DNA of 64,000 bases from Streptomyces sp. NBC_01351 (GCF_036237315.1 NZ_CP108356.1:4841501-4905500); one strand, 5' to 3'. Positions 16,932 through 25,837 are shown, numbered from the stretch's first letter. Made by a program: numbers and translations. The notes: generated by a model from the letters alone, not told the origin.

Positions 16932-17444
16932 GTGGTGCTGCTGACATGGATCGCGGAGATCGCGGACGACCCCCTCGTGCTGGATCCGGCCGACCGGCGG
17001 ACCGAGGTGGAGACCAACACCTGGCGGCTGGGCGGCGCGGAGGGCGAGGACCTGCGGACGCTGCCGGTCTCCGGCGTGGTCGGCGCCTTCGAGCGGACGG
17101 CCGAAGCCATCCGGCGCCGCGTCCTCGACCGGGGTTTCGCGGGGCCGGCGACCTTCTACGTCTGGCACGACCGGCAGTCGGGCCACCTGCGCTGCTCGAC
17201 CGCCTCGCTGCCCGCGGACGAGCTGCCGTTCGGCGGTGGGTACGTACCCGTCGCCGACCTCGGGCCCGTCGTGGAGGGTTTCCTCGCCGACGGGGATCCC
17301 GGCGTCATCGCGTGGGCGGAGCTGGACGAGGGCGAGGTCCGGGGCTCGCTGGACAACGAGCCGGAGAACGAGCCGGAGACGGACCCCTTTCCCGTCTGGG
17401 TCCGCGATGTCGGAACGCCCAACCCCGGCCCAGCCCTTGCGTGA
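16932..17444 (+). CDS. Hypothetical protein, 170 aa
   Basis: Unrecognised acidic protein. Tandem GTG codons at 16932 and 16935 begin [14 protein letters not shown]; the upstream 26 residues of the open frame look non-coding. Segments [20 protein letters not shown] and [10 protein letters not shown] suggest an alpha/beta fold with a strand-rich middle. It ends in a Glu/Pro/Asn-rich tail. It is divergent from the flavin monooxygenase and followed 19 bases later by an operator copy that belongs to the next gene. Confidence 0.55.
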   Translation: MVLLTWIAEIADDPLVLDPADRRTEVETNTWRLGGAEGEDLRTLPVSGVVGAFERTAEAIRRRVLDRGFAGPATFYVWHDRQSGHLRCSTASLPADELPFGGGYVPVADLGPVVEGFLADGDPGVIAWAELDEGEVRGSLDNEPENEPETDPFPVWVRDVGTPNPGPALA

Positions 17445-17463
17445 TCGCTCCCGATCCGCTGAA

Positions 17464-17478
17464 CTGACGTACCGTCAG
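17464..17478. promoter_or_regulatory. Catabolic regulon operator, copy 5 (CTGACGTACCGTCAG)
   Basis: Perfect arms, and the middle base triplet makes it an almost continuous palindrome. It lies 24 bases before the ATG of the DoxX-like gene. Confidence 0.8.
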
Positions 17479-17502
17479 ATCGATTGGGTGGGTGAGGGTG
17501 GG

Positions 17503-17955
17503 ATGCAGACCATCTGGCTCAGCGGGGCCGAATGGCTCGCCGTACTGCGCATAGGCCTCGGCCTGTGGTGGCTGGAGAGCTGGCGGCACAAGGACAAGAA
17601 GGGCTGGTTCGAGCGCGGCACGGGCATCGCCTGGGCCGCCGACGTCGCGGGCAAGCACCGCTGGCCCTTCGTGAAGGGCGGCTTCGACACGGTCGTCGCG
17701 CCGCGCCCGAAGCTGATGGCGTACATCGTCGTCTACGCCGAACTCGCCCTCGGGCTGGGCCTGGTACTCGGCCTCCTGACCCCGATCGCACTGGTCGGCG
17801 GCCTGCTCCTCAACCTGCTCTACCTCGTGCTGATGATCCACGACTGGGCCGAGCAGGGGCAGAACGCGATGATGGCGCTGATCTCGCTCGTCGCCCTCTT
17901 CGCCATGTCCTGGCAGGCGTGGTCCCTCGACGCGGCGATCGGACTCTTCCTTTGA
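17503..17955 (+). CDS. DoxX-like integral membrane protein, 150 aa
   Basis: About four membrane helices: residues 8-22, 72-90, 92-112 and 125-143, with the charged loop ESWRHKDKKGWFERGTG after the first. This resembles the DoxX/TQO-small-subunit family, members of which serve quinone-linked redox functions at the membrane. ATG 17503 follows GGTGAGGGTGGG. The stop overlaps the start of the DUF35 gene, so a membrane protein and an acyl-CoA-binding protein are coupled, under an operator copy. The role in the pathway is not known. Confidence 0.7.
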   Translation: MQTIWLSGAEWLAVLRIGLGLWWLESWRHKDKKGWFERGTGIAWAADVAGKHRWPFVKGGFDTVVAPRPKLMAYIVVYAELALGLGLVLGLLTPIALVGGLLLNLLYLVLMIHDWAEQGQNAMMALISLVALFAMSWQAWSLDAAIGLFL

Positions 17956-18371
17956 ACACCGTGCGGTACGACCTCCCCGAGGCGGACGAGTTCACCCGCC
18001 CCTACTGGGACGCGGCGGCGGAAGGCCGCCTCCTGCTGCGCCGCTGCGCCGACTGCGGGCGGGCGCACCACTACCCGCGCGAGTTCTGCCCCTTCTGCTG
18101 GGCCGGCGAGGACCGCGTCTCGTGGGAGGCGGCGAGCGGCAGCGCGACCCTCTACACCTGGTCGGTGATCCACCGAAACGACCTCCCGCCCTTCGGCACC
18201 CGCGTCCCGTACACGGCGGCGGTGGTCGACCTGGCGGAGGGCCCGCGGATGATGACCGAGGTGGTGGACTGCGAGGCGGCGGACCTGAGCATCGGCATGG
18301 CCCTCGCCGTGACCTTCCGCGAGGCGGCGGAGGGCGTGGCGGTGGCGGTCTTCCGGCCGGCGGCGAGCTGA
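17952..18371 (+). CDS. Zn-ribbon OB-fold (DUF35) acyl-CoA-binding protein, 139 aa
   Basis: N-terminal helix (EFTRPYWDAAAEGRLLLRRC), a four-cysteine zinc ribbon CADCGRAHHYPREFCPFC, and an OB fold containing LYTWSVIHRNDLPPF and PYTAAVVDLAEGPRM. DUF35 proteins pair with thiolase-like lipid-transfer proteins to form hydratase or aldolase complexes (ChsH2-Ltp2 in steroid side-chain loss). Start taken as TTG 17952, overlapping the DoxX stop; GTG 17961 is an alternative. A thiolase-like partner without the usual cysteine is encoded at 24597, also beside an operator copy. Confidence 0.8.
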   Translation: MNTVRYDLPEADEFTRPYWDAAAEGRLLLRRCADCGRAHHYPREFCPFCWAGEDRVSWEAASGSATLYTWSVIHRNDLPPFGTRVPYTAAVVDLAEGPRMMTEVVDCEAADLSIGMALAVTFREAAEGVAVAVFRPAAS

Positions 18372-18400
18372 GCCGGGGCGCGCATAGGCGCACAGGCGGC

Positions 18401-18442
18401 GGCCCGGCGCACCGGAGGCCCGTTGTGCCGGTGCCCCGGGCC
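18401..18442. terminator. Bidirectional terminator, 15-bp arms with one mismatch
   Basis: Arms at 18401-18415 (GGCCCGGCGCACCGG) and 18428-18442 with one mismatch and a 12-base loop, between the convergent DUF35 gene and the hypothetical gene at 18443. Confidence 0.65.
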
Positions 18443-18958
18443 TCACTCCACGCCGAGATCCTCACGCATGGCGTGCCGCATGGCCCGGAGGAAGTCCCAC
18501 ACCTGGTACTGGGCCCGAGCGGCGCTCTCCATCGTCTCGCCCGGCCCGGGCTCACCGCGTTCGAGGCGCTTGACCTGGCCGTACACCTGAGTCAGGGCCC
18601 CGTTGGCGGCACTCGCCCGCGCGAGGACCTCGTCGGGCGCGACCATCTGCGCTTCCGAGTACCGGTCACGGTGCGCGTTCCGCGCCTCGTCGAGCGCGAC
18701 GCGATCGGCGTCGTCCACGCCGCGCTCCCGCATGACGTGCAGGTGCCGGTTGAGCGCGGTGGTGAACTGCCGTGCATCCCTGTTGAGTTCCACATAACAG
18801 GTGCGCCGCAGCGCGAGCTGCTCGCGGATCTCCTCATGGCCGCGGACGAGCTCTATCTCCCGACGCTTCACGCGTTCGGAGCCGCGCTGGGTGAGGATCG
18901 CGCCCCCCAGGGTCCCGGCGACGCCGGCCACCGCAATGATCACAGAACTCATCTCCAT
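18443..18958 (-). CDS. Hypothetical protein with N-terminal membrane anchor, 171 aa
   Basis: Starts MEMSSVIIAVAGVAGTLGG, a single membrane helix, followed by a long highly charged helical region (residues 25-150, with many Arg/Glu) that is probably coiled-coil. No known domain recognised. ATG 18958 was chosen; TTG 18961 and ATG 18952 are possible. The upstream pdxH-like gene ends nine bases before, so the two are likely an operon. Confidence 0.55.
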   Translation of the reverse strand: MEMSSVIIAVAGVAGTLGGAILTQRGSERVKRREIELVRGHEEIREQLALRRTCYVELNRDARQFTTALNRHLHVMRERGVDDADRVALDEARNAHRDRYSEAQMVAPDEVLARASAANGALTQVYGQVKRLERGEPGPGETMESAARAQYQVWDFLRAMRHAMREDLGVE

Positions 18959-18967
18959 CAACGCACC

Positions 18968-19645
18968 CTAAGGCCAGAGGAGTTCACGCACCCAGGAGCC
19001 GTCGGCCGTACGCCGGTACCGCAGTCGGACGTGCCGGCGCGCGGCATCCCCCTGGAAGAACTCCACCTCGGCGGGGTCCAGTACGTACCGCGTCCACGTG
19101 GGAGCCGGCGCGTCCGGCTCGGCCCCGGCCCGCTCCCACGCCTCCTGCGCCACCCGTGCGAGCTCCTCCACGGACCCGAGCACCTCGCTCTGCCGCCCCG
19201 TGAGCGCCGCCGCGAGCGCCCCGCGCGAGCGGACCGCCAGGTCGGCCCGGCTCTCCTCGGGCCCGCACGCCGTCACCCGACCCCGGACCCGCACCTGCCG
19301 CGCCACGGCCGGCCAGTAGAACCCGAGCGCGGCCTCCGGACGCCCGGCCAGTTGCCGCCCCTTGGCGCTGGTGGCGTGCGAGGCGAAGACCCAGCCCCGC
19401 GCATCCGCGTCGTGCAGCAGCAGCGTCCGTACGTCGGGCCGCCCCTCCGCGTCCACGGTCGCCAGACTCATGGCGTGCGGCTCGGCCTGCCCCGCCTTCG
19501 CGGCCGCCACGAACCACTCCCGGAACAACGGCAGCGGCTCGCCGGGCGCGGCCCCGGCGTCGAAGGCGGGGAGGGGGGAGTCCCACACGCGCAGGGAGTG
19601 CAGGGTCTCGCGGAACTCGTCGTCGCGGGCGGTCTCGCTGGTCAT
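18968..19645 (-). CDS. Pyridoxamine 5'-phosphate oxidase-like protein, 225 aa
   Basis: Follows the PNPOx pattern: PLPLFREWFVAAAKAGQAEPHAMSLATVD, then RPDVRTLLLHD, the FMN-contact segment VFASHATSAKGRQL, a central FYWPAVARQVRVRG, and the C-terminal dimerisation part LRYRRTADGSWVRELLWP. In this family FMN oxidises PNP or PMP to pyridoxal phosphate. It diverges from the main housekeeping PdxH consensus in places (Ala/Arg-rich middle, no SRQS), so it could be a PdxH paralogue acting on another flavin substrate. Confidence 0.75.
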   Translation of the reverse strand: MTSETARDDEFRETLHSLRVWDSPLPAFDAGAAPGEPLPLFREWFVAAAKAGQAEPHAMSLATVDAEGRPDVRTLLLHDADARGWVFASHATSAKGRQLAGRPEAALGFYWPAVARQVRVRGRVTACGPEESRADLAVRSRGALAAALTGRQSEVLGSVEELARVAQEAWERAGAEPDAPAPTWTRYVLDPAEVEFFQGDAARRHVRLRYRRTADGSWVRELLWP

Positions 19646-19676
19646 GGCGCGAGCCTAGCCCCGGGCGGCGCCGGGT

Positions 19677-22600
19677 TCAGGAGGCGGGGCACAAGGGGCC
19701 GACCGGTCGCGATAGGTACGCCGCCTCTTCCTCACGGTTGAGGTCACGGTTGACGGCCCGGCAGATGGTCTCGATCGCGTCCTCGGCGTCCTCGTGCAGG
19801 TCGAGGTCGTGCAGCCGAACGGTGCCGTCGTCGCTGCCGATGGCAAGGGTGGTCGCGTCGGGGCTGAACGCCACCGACCGCGGCACGGCGGTCTGGGCCA
19901 GGGTGGCGAGGGCCTTTCCCGTCTCCACGTCCCACAGCCGGACGGTGTAGTCGGCGCTGCTGGTGGCGAGGGTGTGTCCGTCGGGGCTGAACGCCAGTGA
20001 GGTCACCGAGCCGATGTGGCCGGGAAGGGTGGTGCGACTCTCGCCGGATGCCACGTCCCACAGCCACACGGTGAGGTCGTCGCTGCCCGTGGCGAGAGTG
20101 GCTCCGTCCGGGCTGAACGCCACCGAATTCACCGGCCCGGCGTGGCCCCCCAGGGTGTCGATCTGTGCGCCGGTCTGCACGTCCCACAGTCGCGCGGTGT
20201 TGTCGTGGCTGCCGGTGGCGAGGGTGGCTCCGTCCGGGCTGAACGCCACCGCGCCCACGGTGTCGACGTGTTCCAAGGAGCGGTTGAGCGTCTCGCCCGT
20301 TTTCGCGTCCCACAGCTGCGCAGTGGCGTCGCGGCTGCCGGTGGCGAGGAGGGCTCCGTCGGGGCTGAACGCCACGGAGACCACCCAGTCCTCGTGATCG
20401 GTCAGGGGGACGACGGTCTTACCGGTTCTCACGTCCCTGAGGTGCGCGGTGGTGTCGCTACTGCCGGTGACCAGGGTGGTTCCGTCGGGGCTGAACGCCA
20501 CCGCGGCCACCGCGTCTTCGTGATCCCTCACAGGATCGCGGGCCTTGCCCCCTCTCACGTCCCAGAGTTGTGTCGTGCCGTCGTGGCTGCCGGTGACGAG
20601 GGTGGCTCCGTCGGGGCTGAACGCCACCGAATTCACGGCCCCGGAATCGGCGACCAGGGCATTGCCGGTTTCCACGTCCCACAGCCGCACGGTGGTGTCG
20701 GTGCTGCCGGTGGCGAGGGTGCGTCCGTCGGGGCTGAACGCCACCGCACGCACGGTGTCGGTGTGGCCGGTCAGGATACTCATGAGCGCGCCGGTTTCCA
20801 CGTTCCAGAGATGCGCGTCGTTGTCGGCGCTGCCGGAGGCGAGGGTGCGTCCGTCGGGGCTGAACGCCACCGAGTACGCCGCATCGCTGTGGCCCGTCAA
20901 GATGTCACGGGTCTTACCGGTTTCCACGTCCCACAGCACCACGTTGTTGTCGACGCTGCCGGTGGCGAGGGTGGTTCCGTCGGGGCTGAACGCCGCCGAG
21001 TACACCGTTCCGGCGTGTTCCATCGGCTTGCCGAGGGTCTTGCCGGTTTCCATGTCCCACAGCAGCGCGGTGCCGTCTTCGCCGCCGGTGGCGAGGGTGC
21101 GTCCGTCGGGGCTGATCGCCAGCGCCCACACCGGGCTGCCGTGCTTCATCGGGTCGCCACGGCGCGTGCCCGTTCCTACGTTCCACAGCTGCGCGGTGCC
21201 GTCGGCGCAGGCGGTGGCGAGGGTGGCTCCGTCGGGGCTGAACGCCACCTGGTTCACCCAGGAGGCGTGTTCCATCGGGTCGTCGAGGAGCTTGCCGGTT
21301 TCCGCGTTCCACAGTTGCGCCATGCCGTCCTCGCTGCCGGTGGCGAGGGTGGTTCCGTCGGGGCTGAACACGGCGGATCCCACCGCGCCGTGGGGGTCGA
21401 TCAGGGGGGCGACCGTCTTGCCGGTTCCTACGTCCCAGAGCAGCGCGGTGCCGTCGGCGCTGCTGGTGAGGAGGGTGGTTCCGTCGGGGCTGAACGCCAC
21501 CGAGCGCAACTCGGCGGTATGGCCTTCCAAGCGCCGCTGCAGCGGGAGGGCCGCGGCGTTCCGCAAGCCCTCTTCGGCCTCGGATGTGCCACTGGTGCGG
21601 AAGGCCCGGATGGCCAGGAGCGAGGCGAGGTCGGGGCTGGCCTCGATGAGCGTGCGGGACTGTCCGGCGAGTTGGCGGGAGAGGGCTTCCCGCTGCTCGG
21701 TTTCGACTGCCCGCCACTGCCAGAACGCCAGCCCTCCGACGACGAGCGCGAGGGCGAGCAGGGACGCCAGGACCCTGTTCAGGCGCCGGCTGCGGCGGAT
21801 GGCGGTCTGCTGGTGTTCCTGGCTGGCGGTGAGGAAGGCGGCGATTTCGCCCGGCAGGCGGCGCTGCCCGGACCACTCCAGGCCTTCCGCGAGGGTGGTT
21901 CCCCCGAGCAGGTCTCCGGGGTGGTGCTCTTCGGTGAAGCGGGCGCGCCGGGCGCGGGTGTGGTCCAGCCATTCCTGGAAGCGGTGGTCCTGGCCCACCC
22001 ATTCGCGCAGGGTCGGCCAGTCGCGGATCAGCGCGTCGTGGATCAGTTCGGCCACCGGCAGCGCGGGCGGGGCGTCGCGGAGGAGGGAGACGCCGGGTGA
22101 GTGGGTGGTGATGATGCGATGGCGGGTGAGGGCCGCGAGGACCTCGTCGATGTCCTTGGCGCTGTGCTCCCCGCCGACGTCGGCCGCCAGTTCGCGCAGT
22201 TCGTGCAGGGGCACCTGCTTGCGGATGGCGGGGATGTTGCGGCCGGGGTCGGCCGAGTGCACCAGGGAGGTCAGGACGCGCTGGGCGATGGGCCGGTGGT
22301 CGGGGGGCAGCTGGTCGAGGGCGGTGTCGCACCACGTGGTCAGGCTGCCGGTGACGCCGCCGATGCGCCGGTAGGCGTCGTGGGTGAGGTACCCGTCGTG
22401 GCGCCGCTGCCAGAGCTGGCTGAGGGTCAGTTCCAGCAGCGGCAGCACGGTGACCGGCGCGCTGGCGGTGGTGGCCCCCTCGGGGGTGGTGGCCAGCACG
22501 TCATTGATGATCTGCTCCGGGAGCCCGAGCTCGAAGTGGGCGCCCGCGTTCTGGGCGGGCAGGATGACGATGTCGTGCAGGTCGTGCCGGCTCAGGGTGC

Positions 22601-23828
22601 CCGGGATGTTGAGGAGTCCGGGCATGGCCGCTTCCAGCAGCTTGGGTGCCAGCGCGGCCTGCTGGGGGTAGAAGTCGTCGCGCATGATCAGGATCACGCT
22701 GAGCCTGGTGTGCGAGGTGACCGCGGCGGTGATCTGCTCCGTCGCGGTCAGGCGGCGTCGCAGCTGATCGCCGGTGGACGGCTGGGTGAAGAGCTCCTCG
22801 AACTGGTCGATGATCAGGACGACGCGCTCACAGCCGGGTTCGGCCGCGAGTTTGCGGCCGACCGCCGAGGAGATCCCCTCCCGGACGGCCCCGGGCAGTC
22901 CGCCGCGTTCGAGTTCGTCCAGCAGATCCTGCCTCGGCCGGGCGGTCACGGGCAGCCACCGGTCACTGCCGGGCAGCTCGCCCGCCGCCAGCGCGGGCAG
23001 GACACCCGCCTGGACCAAGGACGACTTGCCGGAGCCGGAGGGCCCCAGCAGCAGGGTGACCCGCTGGTCGGCCAGGTTCGCCAGGACCTGTCGTGCCGCG
23101 TCCTTGCGGCCCTCGAACCACCGGGCCTCTTCCGAGGTGAACGGTTCCAGTCCCCGGTACGGGCACACGTCCCGCTCGGCCAGATCGGGCCACACCTCCC
23201 GGAGTACGTCCGTGGGGGTGACGTAGGCGATGCCCAGGCCCCGCTCGTGGTCGTCGGGGGCGGTGATCTCGGTGAGCATGCCGATGACCAGCCCGGTCAC
23301 CTCGTCCATGACCGGCGCGCCGCTGAAGCCGGTGGTCAGGTCGTTGGCGGCGGTCAGCTGGAGGTGTGCGCCCCTGCTCTCGGTGGCCGGCAGTAGATCG
23401 CCCGCCACACCGAAGCCGAAGTGGCCGCCCGCCGCGGCCTGGGCGGGGAAGCCGAACGAACACACCTGGTGACCCCGGCAGCCCGAGGCGGAGCCCAGGG
23501 GCAGCCCCCACACGCCCGGCGGGGTACCGCTGAGGCGTACGACGGCCACGTCCGCGTCCTCGGGGGCCCGCCACGGCTCGTCCAGGACGAGCCCCTCGGC
23601 CCGGGGCGCGCCGTCCACGTGGGGGAAGTTCACCCGCACGTTCTCACCGGGCCCGCTGCCGGCCGCGTGTACGACGTGCGCGCAGGTGATCAGTATGTTC
23701 TCGGCGACCAGGAAACCCGCCCCGGCCACCTGCTCGTCGGAGTCGACGATCTGGGCCATGGCGGGGAGGAGTCCCGAGGGCGTCCCCTCGCCGGTCGGGC
23801 CCGTGCCGGTGGTACCGGTGACGTCCAT
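19677..23828 (-). CDS. Trypsin-like protease / nSTAND NTPase / WD40 repeat protein, 1383 aa
   Basis: Four parts can be read. Residues 1-210: trypsin-like domain with His51 (ITCAHVV), Asp93 (EDADVAVVRL) and Ser169 (TTGFSGAPV). Residues 222-245: the PYRGLEPFTSEEARWFEGR motif that opens nSTAND1 NTPases, then Walker A GPSGSGKSS (262-270) and Walker B VVLIIDQFEELF. Near residue 690-710: one membrane-like helix. Residues ~770-1370: 14 WD40 repeats marked by FSPDG, enough for two seven-bladed propellers. Proteins of this build are described in NTP-dependent biological conflict systems of multicellular bacteria: the propeller senses, the NTPase switches, the protease acts. ATG 23828 is five bases from the stop of the Trypco1 gene, so the pair is coupled. 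Confidence 0.85.
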   Translation of the reverse strand: MDVTGTTGTGPTGEGTPSGLLPAMAQIVDSDEQVAGAGFLVAENILITCAHVVHAAGSGPGENVRVNFPHVDGAPRAEGLVLDEPWRAPEDADVAVVRLSGTPPGVWGLPLGSASGCRGHQVCSFGFPAQAAAGGHFGFGVAGDLLPATESRGAHLQLTAANDLTTGFSGAPVMDEVTGLVIGMLTEITAPDDHERGLGIAYVTPTDVLREVWPDLAERDVCPYRGLEPFTSEEARWFEGRKDAARQVLANLADQRVTLLLGPSGSGKSSLVQAGVLPALAAGELPGSDRWLPVTARPRQDLLDELERGGLPGAVREGISSAVGRKLAAEPGCERVVLIIDQFEELFTQPSTGDQLRRRLTATEQITAAVTSHTRLSVILIMRDDFYPQQAALAPKLLEAAMPGLLNIPGTLSRHDLHDIVILPAQNAGAHFELGLPEQIINDVLATTPEGATTASAPVTVLPLLELTLSQLWQRRHDGYLTHDAYRRIGGVTGSLTTWCDTALDQLPPDHRPIAQRVLTSLVHSADPGRNIPAIRKQVPLHELRELAADVGGEHSAKDIDEVLAALTRHRIITTHSPGVSLLRDAPPALPVAELIHDALIRDWPTLREWVGQDHRFQEWLDHTRARRARFTEEHHPGDLLGGTTLAEGLEWSGQRRLPGEIAAFLTASQEHQQTAIRRSRRLNRVLASLLALALVVGGLAFWQWRAVETEQREALSRQLAGQSRTLIEASPDLASLLAIRAFRTSGTSEAEEGLRNAAALPLQRRLEGHTAELRSVAFSPDGTTLLTSSADGTALLWDVGTGKTVAPLIDPHGAVGSAVFSPDGTTLATGSEDGMAQLWNAETGKLLDDPMEHASWVNQVAFSPDGATLATACADGTAQLWNVGTGTRRGDPMKHGSPVWALAISPDGRTLATGGEDGTALLWDMETGKTLGKPMEHAGTVYSAAFSPDGTTLATGSVDNNVVLWDVETGKTRDILTGHSDAAYSVAFSPDGRTLASGSADNDAHLWNVETGALMSILTGHTDTVRAVAFSPDGRTLATGSTDTTVRLWDVETGNALVADSGAVNSVAFSPDGATLVTGSHDGTTQLWDVRGGKARDPVRDHEDAVAAVAFSPDGTTLVTGSSDTTAHLRDVRTGKTVVPLTDHEDWVVSVAFSPDGALLATGSRDATAQLWDAKTGETLNRSLEHVDTVGAVAFSPDGATLATGSHDNTARLWDVQTGAQIDTLGGHAGPVNSVAFSPDGATLATGSDDLTVWLWDVASGESRTTLPGHIGSVTSLAFSPDGHTLATSSADYTVRLWDVETGKALATLAQTAVPRSVAFSPDATTLAIGSDDGTVRLHDLDLHEDAEDAIETICRAVNRDLNREEEAAYLSRPVGPLCPAS

Positions 23829-23832
23829 CGGG

Positions 23833-24207
23833 TCAGTCCGATCGCTTGGCTGCGCCCGCACCGCCGACGCCCGTACGACCGCCCGCGCCGCGCGGATCGT
23901 CCCTCTCCCAGGTCATGGTGACCCGCAAGTGGCAGTTGGCGCTGCTCCTGGTGATGACGACCCCGGCCTCGACGGCGAGGTCGACACCGAACTCGACGGA
24001 GATCCCGTCGGGGCCCGCCTGGCGCAACTCGTCGAGTACGGCGCGCGACGCCTCGGCGACCGAGCCCATCGCCTCCCGCAGATTTCCCGGCAGTTCGTGA
24101 ATGGCATCGCTGATGCGACCGGCCTTCACCGGGCCCTCCGCCCCCGCCGGAGCCTCGACCAGGATGGAGCCGCCGCCCTCCAGGGGTATCCGGGCCAGAT
24201 GCGTCAT
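23833..24207 (-). CDS. Trypsin-co-occurring domain protein (Trypco1, CU044_2847-type), 124 aa
   Basis: A small protein starting MTHLARIPLEGGGSILVEAP, with a helical middle (LREAMGSVAEASRAVLDELR) and a C-terminal VEFGVDLAVEAGVVI then LRVTMTWE. This is the recognisable plan of the Trypco1 domain, which is encoded next to trypsin-like NTPase proteins in actinobacterial conflict systems. It could be a substrate, regulator or effector of the neighbouring protease; this is inferred. ATG 24207 has a strong AGGAGGAG site. It is the first gene of the two-gene unit. Confidence 0.8.
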   Translation of the reverse strand: MTHLARIPLEGGGSILVEAPAGAEGPVKAGRISDAIHELPGNLREAMGSVAEASRAVLDELRQAGPDGISVEFGVDLAVEAGVVITRSSANCHLRVTMTWERDDPRGAGGRTGVGGAGAAKRSD

Positions 24208-24596
24208 GGCTCCTCCTACGCTCAGCGCGCCCTCGCGCCGTCGGGGCCGGATTCGCCTCGGACACGGGAGAGAGCGCCGCACCACCGGGGGCCCGTGCGC
24301 GGGACACGACCGATCACGGCCGGTCGGGCGCGTTCTGGGCGTCACGGCGGGTGGCAGGTGGCAAGCGGTACGGACGGGCTGCACGGGAACTACGCCGGAC
24401 GGGAGCCCTTCATCGGCCCCGAAGGCGCCCCGTGGACACCAGGGGCCGTACATGCCAATCGTCATCCCATCCGGCGCCCACCGCATCCGGTGGACGAGCT
24501 CCGGTACGGACCGGCCCGCGGTGGGCCGGAGCCATGCCGGCCGGGGCTCCGCCAGGCCCGGGCCCGCCGCGGGGCCGGGTCCGTGCCCGGCGCGGG
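24208..24596. other. Intergenic region upstream of the Trypco1 operon
   Basis: About 390 bases between the convergent-in-series thiolase-like gene and the Trypco1 gene, both on the minus strand. It must hold the promoter of the conflict operon, but I see no clear -35/-10 pair. It is rich in short inverted repeats such as the GGCCCGCCGCGGGGCC-like sequence near 24565, which may terminate the thiolase-like transcript. No gene seen. Confidence 0.4.
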
Positions 24597-25790
24597 TCAG
24601 TTCCGACCCAGCACCACCGTTCCCGAGGAGCAGAACCAGCCGCCCGTGCCCGAGGCCACCGCTACCTCCGGGAGGTGGCCGCCGCGTTTCGTCACCTGGC
24701 CCGGGCCTGCCTCGCCGCGGAGTTGGCGGACCGCCTCGACCAGCAGGAACAGGCCCCGCATGCCCGGGTGGCAGGCCGAGAGGCCGCCGCCGTCCGTGTT
24801 GACCGGGAGTTCTCCGTCCCGCAGCAGCCGGCCCTTCTCCACGAAGGCGCCGCCCTCGCCCTTCGCGCAGAAACCCAGGTCCTCCAGGGTCACCAGGGTC
24901 ATGTACGTGAAGGCGTCGTAGATCTCCGCGAGGTCCACGTCCGCCGGGGTCAGGCCGGCCCGCTCGAAGGCGATGCGGCCGGAGACCGCCGCCGGGGAGA
25001 CCGTGAAGTCCTCCCACTCCGACATGGTGGTGTGGGAGACGGAGGTGCCGGATCCCAGGATCCACACCGGGGCCTTTGCCGTGTCGGGGACGTAGTCCTC
25101 GGCCGCCAGCAGCACCGCGCAACCACCGTCCGAGCGGATGCAGCAGTTCAGCTTCGTGAAGGGGTCCGCGATCATGTCGGAGGACAGGACCTCGTCGACC
25201 GTCAGCGGCTCGCGGAACATCGCGTCCGGGTTCGTGGCCGCGTTCGCCCGGGCCTGGACGGCCACCGAGGCGAGCTGCTCCAGCGTGGTTCCGTACTCGT
25301 GCATGTGGCGGCGGGCGGCCATGGCGTACTTGGAGATCAGCGTGTGTCCGTACGGGACCTCGAACTGCAGCGGTCCGCGCGCGCCGAAGGACAGGTTGGA
25401 GGTGCGCCGCTTCGCCTTGATGTCCGCGCGGGCCGTGGATCCGTAGACCAGCAGCACGGCGTTGGCGTGCCCGGCGGCGATCGCGTCCGCCGCGTGGGCC
25501 GCCATGACCTCCCAGGTCGAGCCGCCCACCGAGGTGGAGTCGACCCAGGTGGGGCGCAGGCCCAGGTACTCGGCCACCTCCACCGGGGCGAGCGTGCCGA
25601 GGCCGGCCGAGGCGAAGCCGTCGATGACGGAGCGGTCGAGCCCCGAGTCGGCCAGGGCGCGGCGGGCGGCCTGGGCGTGCAGGGCGTACGGGGTGGGGCC
25701 GTCCACCCGGCCGCAGTCCGAGAGGGCGACGCCGACCACCGCGACCCTGCGGCGGGGTCGGGATTCGGGTCCAGGTGTGAGTCCAGGCAT
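24597..25790 (-). CDS. Thiolase-like lipid-transfer protein, Ltp2-type without nucleophilic Cys, 397 aa
   Basis: Thiolase fold (VAVVGVALSDCGRVDGP at the N-terminus; EIYDAFTYMTLVTLEDLGFC; VNTDGGGLSACHP). At the position where thiolases carry the nucleophilic Cys, the sequence reads VGGSTWEVMAAHA, with Ser91-Thr92 and no cysteine, as in Ltp2-type proteins that catalyse retro-aldol cleavage with a DUF35 partner. So a C-C aldolase role is more likely than thiolysis. ATG 25790 was chosen; ATG 25805 directly abuts the operator at 25806-25820. The best DUF35 partner candidates are encoded at 17952 and 35662. Confidence 0.8.
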   Translation of the reverse strand: MPGLTPGPESRPRRRVAVVGVALSDCGRVDGPTPYALHAQAARRALADSGLDRSVIDGFASAGLGTLAPVEVAEYLGLRPTWVDSTSVGGSTWEVMAAHAADAIAAGHANAVLLVYGSTARADIKAKRRTSNLSFGARGPLQFEVPYGHTLISKYAMAARRHMHEYGTTLEQLASVAVQARANAATNPDAMFREPLTVDEVLSSDMIADPFTKLNCCIRSDGGCAVLLAAEDYVPDTAKAPVWILGSGTSVSHTTMSEWEDFTVSPAAVSGRIAFERAGLTPADVDLAEIYDAFTYMTLVTLEDLGFCAKGEGGAFVEKGRLLRDGELPVNTDGGGLSACHPGMRGLFLLVEAVRQLRGEAGPGQVTKRGGHLPEVAVASGTGGWFCSSGTVVLGRN

Positions 25791-25805
25791 GGGGGGAAGG
25801 TACAT

Positions 25806-25820
25806 CTGACGTAGTGTCAG
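25806..25820. promoter_or_regulatory. Catabolic regulon operator, copy 6 (CTGACGTAGTGTCAG)
   Basis: Eleven of 12 arm positions match. It ends 15 bases before the ATG 25790 of the thiolase-like gene, so the promoter must overlap it. Confidence 0.75.
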
Positions 25821-25837
25821 TTTCTAGAGCCCCTGGG

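Noticed and set aside
20000..22100. Plus-strand frames opposite the WD40 gene with repeated sequence
   Set aside because: The repeats mirror the WD40 DNA units on the other strand; no domain is recognisable in the plus-strand translation.
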